The translations under genes were made by a program, and so were the position numbers. From positions 1 through 6,331 of the forward strand of contig UQXG01000128.1 in the NCBI GenBank assembly GCA_900544945.1: a stretch of DNA of 6,331 nucleotides. The letters run 5' to 3'. Position 1 is the first letter of the stretch; every line of letters starts with the position of its first letter. This DNA comes from an uncultured Eubacteriales bacterium. Its GTDB lineage: Bacteria > Bacillota > Clostridia > Oscillospirales > Oscillospiraceae. Of the stretch, positions 6,266 to 6,331 are shown one piece after another. A model generated the notes under the pieces. The model was given only the letters and a program-made list of their open reading frames with translations. It did not search any database and had not been told where the DNA came from.

Positions 6266-6331
6266 ACTGAACTCCGATTAGGGTCTATCTGAAAACCGGA
6301 AATATGACCAACGGCGAGGGATTTTCCGCCT
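6262..6331 (-). CDS. Possible 3' end of an unidentified gene running off the window
   Basis: One minus-strand frame is open from the window edge for 22 codons (GGKSLAVGHISGFQIDPNRS, then SV) and stops at TGA 6262-6264. That stop overlaps the ATG of the 46-codon ORF as ATGA, the usual sign of an operon pair. The stretch is too short to identify, and another frame is also open across much of it (stop TAA near 6280). Only the overlap argues for this frame. Confidence 0.25.
   Translation of the reverse strand, partial: GGKSLAVGHISGFQIDPNRSSV

Overview
The window looks like chromosomal DNA from a GC-rich anaerobic Firmicute, most likely a clostridial gut bacterium of the Oscillospiraceae type. 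This rests on three things. YlmH and DUF896/YnzC-like proteins are typical of Firmicutes. The two COG2081/COG2509 flavoproteins are common in Clostridia. The genes are GC-rich but use standard Gram-positive AGGAGG ribosome binding sites. No 16S or other taxonomic marker is present, so the assignment is inference.

Layout. Positions 1-175 are non-coding and hold a repeat fragment, a small AT-rich hairpin and a hairpin just past the stop of the leftward operon. Positions 176-3127 form a leftward (minus-strand) operon, read in the order ylmH (S4-domain RNA-binding protein), a 67-residue DUF896 protein, and a YgiQ-family radical SAM protein. The genes are 10 and 11 bases apart, and each downstream ribosome binding site overlaps the upstream stop codon. 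Positions 3128-3239 are a compact divergent promoter region. Positions 3240-6016 form a rightward operon of two FAD-dependent oxidoreductases (a BaiN/HI0933-like COG2081 protein and a COG2509 protein) that overlap by ATGA. A long hairpin with A and T tracts at 6021-6068 closes it. Positions 6069-6331 have a different character: a second copy of the repeat core in opposite orientation, a 46-codon minus-strand ORF with a good ribosome binding site that runs into that repeat and looks truncated, and possibly the tail of another minus-strand gene running off the window.

Function. The leftward operon links a ribosome-associated RNA-binding protein to a small helical protein and a radical SAM enzyme of unknown substrate. 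The rightward operon makes two flavoproteins whose substrates cannot be read from sequence. I see no CRISPR array, tRNA, rRNA, intact transposase, phage or defence system. The central 5.8 kb is ordinary conserved chromosome. The best candidates for a closer look are the operon pairing of YgiQ with YlmH, the basic repeat tail of YgiQ, and the right-hand end, which resembles an accessory or decayed junction.
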